Shown here one piece after another: positions 61,074 through 64,000 of a stretch of 64,000 nucleotides of DNA. The notes below the pieces were generated by a model. The model was not told the DNA's origin, did not search any database, and saw only the letters and a program-made list of their open reading frames with translations. This DNA comes from CBFHOS01 sp965657645. GTDB lineage: Bacteria; Pseudomonadota; Alphaproteobacteria; Puniceispirillales; Puniceispirillaceae. Both the position numbers and the translations under genes were made by a program. Location of the stretch: contig CBFHOS010000007.1 of assembly GCA_965657645.1 (NCBI GenBank), forward strand, positions 1 through 64,000, read 5' to 3'. Each line of letters opens with the position of its first letter. Position 1 is the stretch's first letter.

Positions 61074-63830
61074 TTGCGTCAAATCAAAGTCATTGTTTTG
61101 GCTGTTTGCTCGCTTGCAATATTACGGGCTGCTGAGCCGAATATCGCCCTGGCTGAAACCCACTGCGATAGCCCAATTCAGGGTATAAATCTGTCTGCTA
61201 ACACACCGATCGATGCCAGTTTGCTGGCCACCATTCGCGCTGGTATTGCCAAGGGCTGTGCAACGCCGGCCTATTTGAGACGGGTGAGTGCGATCGTTGA
61301 GAGCGCCGTTACCAAATCTGGATTGCGCCTGCAGGCGTTAGATTTGTTTCAGGCGAATACACAATTCCTGCAAGTGGATTTTCAAACACAAGGTGGCACC
61401 GATGATGTTTACACCGGCGCGCTGACCCTGCGTGATACGATTGACGCGCCGATTATTTCGATGGCTGACATTCTGGGGGATGCTGTTGAAAATCAAATTG
61501 TCACTTTCCGCTATGTGCTAACTGGCGATGCCGCGATCGATCCGTCGCTTCGGCTGGGGTTGAAATGGTTGCGCAACGGGGTTCCCATTGCGGGCGCAAC
61601 GACAAGCCGCTATCGCCTTCGCAAAAATGATATTGGCGCGACTATTACCGGCGAGCTAACCATATATGATGCTGAAAATGCGGTGTTGGAATCACGCCGC
61701 GGTGATTTGGCAATGCTGGTCGCGGCCGCGGAATATCCACCTGAAATCAAGGGCCTCACTATTGTCGGCAAGAGTGAAACGGGCACTGTTTTGCGGGCCG
61801 AATATATGTTTGTTGATGAGAATGCCGGCGATGTTGAGGGCGCAACAGAATTCATTTGGCTACGCGATAATTATGCCATCCCCGGGGCCAATGGGCCGAC
61901 CTATACGATCACCACCGAGGATATTGGCAAGACGATTGGCGTGCGGGTAATTCCACGCGCGGATGATGGGGTTGCCGGTGCGGCGCGAACCTATGCGATG
62001 CGTGACGCGGTCATCGCAAAGCCGATTACGATCGATCCCGCATTACTGGATAAGACGCCGTCAATTATTGCGGATGGCAAAGCTGTGCCGCTTGGCGATA
62101 CATTGCCGATTGCCAAACCAACGCCAGATGATCGTGGGCTTAGTGGTAGTGAGATCACCGACATTATCATCCAGTCGGTAGAATCGAGCGCCGAAAAGAC
62201 CGTTGATATCGACCAACCCGCCCCACCAAAAGCACCTGCTCCAACAAAAGAGGGCGAACCATCCATCAGTGCGCCGGTTCTGGCTGACATCATTTTGGCC
62301 GAGGGGTTAAGCCTAGATCCCAATGCAACGACGAAGGTGACGCGCCTCGATTTTAGCAAATCATCGGTGTTTGATGATCCTATGCTGGCCGCCATCGCCG
62401 CACCATTTATTGGCGAGGAAGTCTCGGTTGAGCTTATTCGCCAGATGATCGAGCGCGTTGGTGAACGGTATCTGGAAGAGGGTTACGAGCTATCCCGCGC
62501 GTTGCTACCCGAACAGAGAATTGTCGATGGTGTCGTCAAAATCCGGCTGGTCGAGGCGCGGGTTGGCAAGATTGTTCTCGAGAACATAGAGCGGTTGAAC
62601 CCCAAATTCATTCGCAAGTTTCTGAATATTCGCGAGGGTGACTTGCTGTCGCTATCCCGGCTAGAGCGCTATATCCGCCTATATAACGCCACCAATAAAA
62701 GTAACATGACATCGGAATTGGCGCCGGGTGAGGAATTTGGCGAGACCGATGTGTTTCTTACCATGCAAGAGCCTGACCGCGTGGAATTGCCAACATTATC
62801 GATCAATAATTACGCCTCGGAAGTGACCGATTGGCGGCAACAATCTGCCTCTGTCACCTTCAATAATCTGTTAGGCTATGATGACGAATTATTTGTCTCC
62901 TATAATGATAGCAACGGGTCGGAGAGCACCACGGTTAATCTGGGCTTCCCGATTGGCAGTGAAGGCATGAATATGTCTGTTGGGCGTTCTGAATCGAACA
63001 CCATTTACACCAATGATGGCGCTGGTGCTTCGGGCATTATCGGTACACGCGGTGCGGCTAATTCGGACTCGGTGTCACTTTCGATGCCACTCATTTTTGA
63101 CGATGATTATTCGATCTATGCCAGCGCCGCCTATGGCTCCAGCTATTCGGAAGTGACCTTGGCGAATTCGGGATTGAATTTGACAGAGTCGCGTGTTCGC
63201 AAGTTGGAAGTGGCGTTCCCGATGAATTATGGTAATGCGGTCTCCAATTTCAGCTTCTCACCAAACTTTGCCGTGCTGAATTCGTCAACGAACTCACCGA
63301 CCTTTGCTAGCCGTTCTGAAAAATGGTTAAGCCGGATGAAGGCCGACATTTCGGCGTCACGCTACATCAATAAATATGCGACCTTCAATCTGCGCTCGAA
63401 CATTGTTTATACCGATGCCAAGGACATGTTGAATTACCCTAGCGAGCTTTTGTCGATCGGTGGTCCATCCTCGGTTCGTGCGTATCAACCATCGGTGTCG
63501 GCCGGTCATCAGGGCTATTTTGTCTCGTTGGAATTGCGCTCTGATCTGGCCAATTGGGAAAATATCACGCTGCCAAAGCTGATCCCATATGTGCAACCCT
63601 ATGGTTTTATTGACCATGCCTTTGCGCAAAGCCGACAACGCCGGACCCAGCGGGATAATTTCTGGTCTGGCGCTGGTATTGGCGTGGCGGTTCCTTCCAT
63701 TGCCAATATTTTCACCTTTGACGCCTATTGGGCAACGCCGCTCGATACGTCAGTTCACAAAGCCCAGCGCGAGGCTTATGAGGATGAAATGTTCCAATTC
63801 TCTCTATCCGCCAAATTCCGCCTCCCATAG
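61074..63830 (+). CDS. Two-partner-secretion outer-membrane translocator (ShlB/FhaC/HecB family) with N-terminal extension
   Basis: A 918-residue outer-membrane exporter. A signal peptide (to about residue 27) is followed by an unusually long N-part with two related Ig-like modules (about 160-200 and 255-295; WLRNGVPIAGATTSRYRLRKNDIGATI and WLRDNYAIPGANGPTYTITTEDIGKTI), a Pro-rich linker (about 340-400), two POTRA domains (about 425-565; EEVSVELIRQMIERVGERYLEEGYELSRALLP, then GKIVLENIERLNPKFIRKFLNIREGD), and a C-terminal beta-barrel (about 575-918) with the SIGGPSSVRAYQPS motif near residue 798 and terminal Phe-type strand FSLSAKFRLP. The start is a TTG. No TpsA partner is in the window. Confidence 0.92.
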   Translation: MRQIKVIVLAVCSLAILRAAEPNIALAETHCDSPIQGINLSANTPIDASLLATIRAGIAKGCATPAYLRRVSAIVESAVTKSGLRLQALDLFQANTQFLQVDFQTQGGTDDVYTGALTLRDTIDAPIISMADILGDAVENQIVTFRYVLTGDAAIDPSLRLGLKWLRNGVPIAGATTSRYRLRKNDIGATITGELTIYDAENAVLESRRGDLAMLVAAAEYPPEIKGLTIVGKSETGTVLRAEYMFVDENAGDVEGATEFIWLRDNYAIPGANGPTYTITTEDIGKTIGVRVIPRADDGVAGAARTYAMRDAVIAKPITIDPALLDKTPSIIADGKAVPLGDTLPIAKPTPDDRGLSGSEITDIIIQSVESSAEKTVDIDQPAPPKAPAPTKEGEPSISAPVLADIILAEGLSLDPNATTKVTRLDFSKSSVFDDPMLAAIAAPFIGEEVSVELIRQMIERVGERYLEEGYELSRALLPEQRIVDGVVKIRLVEARVGKIVLENIERLNPKFIRKFLNIREGDLLSLSRLERYIRLYNATNKSNMTSELAPGEEFGETDVFLTMQEPDRVELPTLSINNYASEVTDWRQQSASVTFNNLLGYDDELFVSYNDSNGSESTTVNLGFPIGSEGMNMSVGRSESNTIYTNDGAGASGIIGTRGAANSDSVSLSMPLIFDDDYSIYASAAYGSSYSEVTLANSGLNLTESRVRKLEVAFPMNYGNAVSNFSFSPNFAVLNSSTNSPTFASRSEKWLSRMKADISASRYINKYATFNLRSNIVYTDAKDMLNYPSELLSIGGPSSVRAYQPSVSAGHQGYFVSLELRSDLANWENITLPKLIPYVQPYGFIDHAFAQSRQRRTQRDNFWSGAGIGVAVPSIANIFTFDAYWATPLDTSVHKAQREAYEDEMFQFSLSAKFRLP

Positions 63831-64000
63831 GGAATAGACCTGAATCACGCATATTTGCACATGTTTTGATAGTCGTGCGGGGGCGTGGTGGCGGTTTCTG
63901 TTTGTGAATTAGAATTAATTAATGTTTGCATTGAAAGATGCTATTAGGCTAAGCACAGCAACCGTCAGTGAACGATGCATGGCATGTTCTAAAATAATAC

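Overview
The window looks like a chromosomal segment of an alphaproteobacterium with moderate GC. This is inferred from gene order and protein character: rpmH-rnpA-yidD-yidC-engB-argB, dapD-dapE, truA-fmt-def, an SRP RNA ahead of dnaX-ybaB-recR, pheA/kdsB/membrane cytochrome c, hemC-hemD-mitofilin-hemY, and both TAXI-TRAP and inositol ABC transport. A marine SAR116-type (Puniceispirillum-like) bacterium is my best guess, but I could not search for it.

Layout. 1-315: the 5' end of a tyrosine recombinase running off the left edge, directly past the 3' end of a tRNA-Arg(ACG) gene, which is the usual signature of an island or prophage end. 548-2483: xanthine phosphoribosyltransferase facing a sensor histidine kinase. 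2.7-10.6 kb: ribosomal protein L34, RNase P protein, membrane insertion (YidD, YidC), EngB, ArgB, a HAD nucleotidase, lysine biosynthesis (DapD, DapE) and a small membrane protein. 10.6-17.1 kb: TruA, Fmt, Def, RmuC, RecR, YbaB, DnaX and the SRP RNA. 17.1-24.4 kb: prephenate dehydratase, KdsB, cytochrome c, an inositol-monophosphatase-family phosphatase, a hydroxyacid dehydrogenase, an M17 aminopeptidase and a MATE exporter. 24.6-28 kb: an ArnT-like glycosyltransferase, a polyprenyl-phosphate glycosyltransferase, a lipid-A N-domain membrane protein and an EVE protein. 28-35 kb: GpsA, TsaD and the heme cluster. 35.1-38.3 kb: a TAXI-type TRAP transporter.

38.3-52.4 kb is a coherent sugar/inositol catabolic locus: an ABC transporter (binding protein, permease, ATPase), a LacI-family regulator, two Gfo/Idh oxidoreductases with an IolE-like isomerase/dehydratase, and a divergent iolD-iolC-iolB-iolJ-iolG operon ending in a PhyH dioxygenase. 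The same 19-base palindrome lies in both divergent promoter regions (41358-41377 and 45844-45862), so one LacI regulator probably controls transport and catabolism. Both binding-protein genes (TAXI receptor and ABC receptor) are followed by a strong hairpin before their permease gene, suggesting receptor-rich expression.

52.4-64 kb is more accessory: a divergent ribosome-recycling-factor-like protein, a secreted FecR-domain protein, DUF3237 and SET proteins, a LysE exporter, pyruvate kinase, a 3-hydroxyisobutyrate-dehydrogenase-like enzyme, an M48 lipoprotein protease, a zinc-ribbon membrane protein and a large two-partner-secretion (ShlB/FhaC-type) outer-membrane translocator with an unusual N-terminal extension.

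The most striking genome-level pattern is the large number of short, degenerate tandem repeats of unrelated sequence, predominantly with a 12-bp period. They occur both inside genes (low-complexity linkers in DnaX, MATE, GT2, mitofilin, HemY, the histidine kinase and the zinc-ribbon protein) and between genes.
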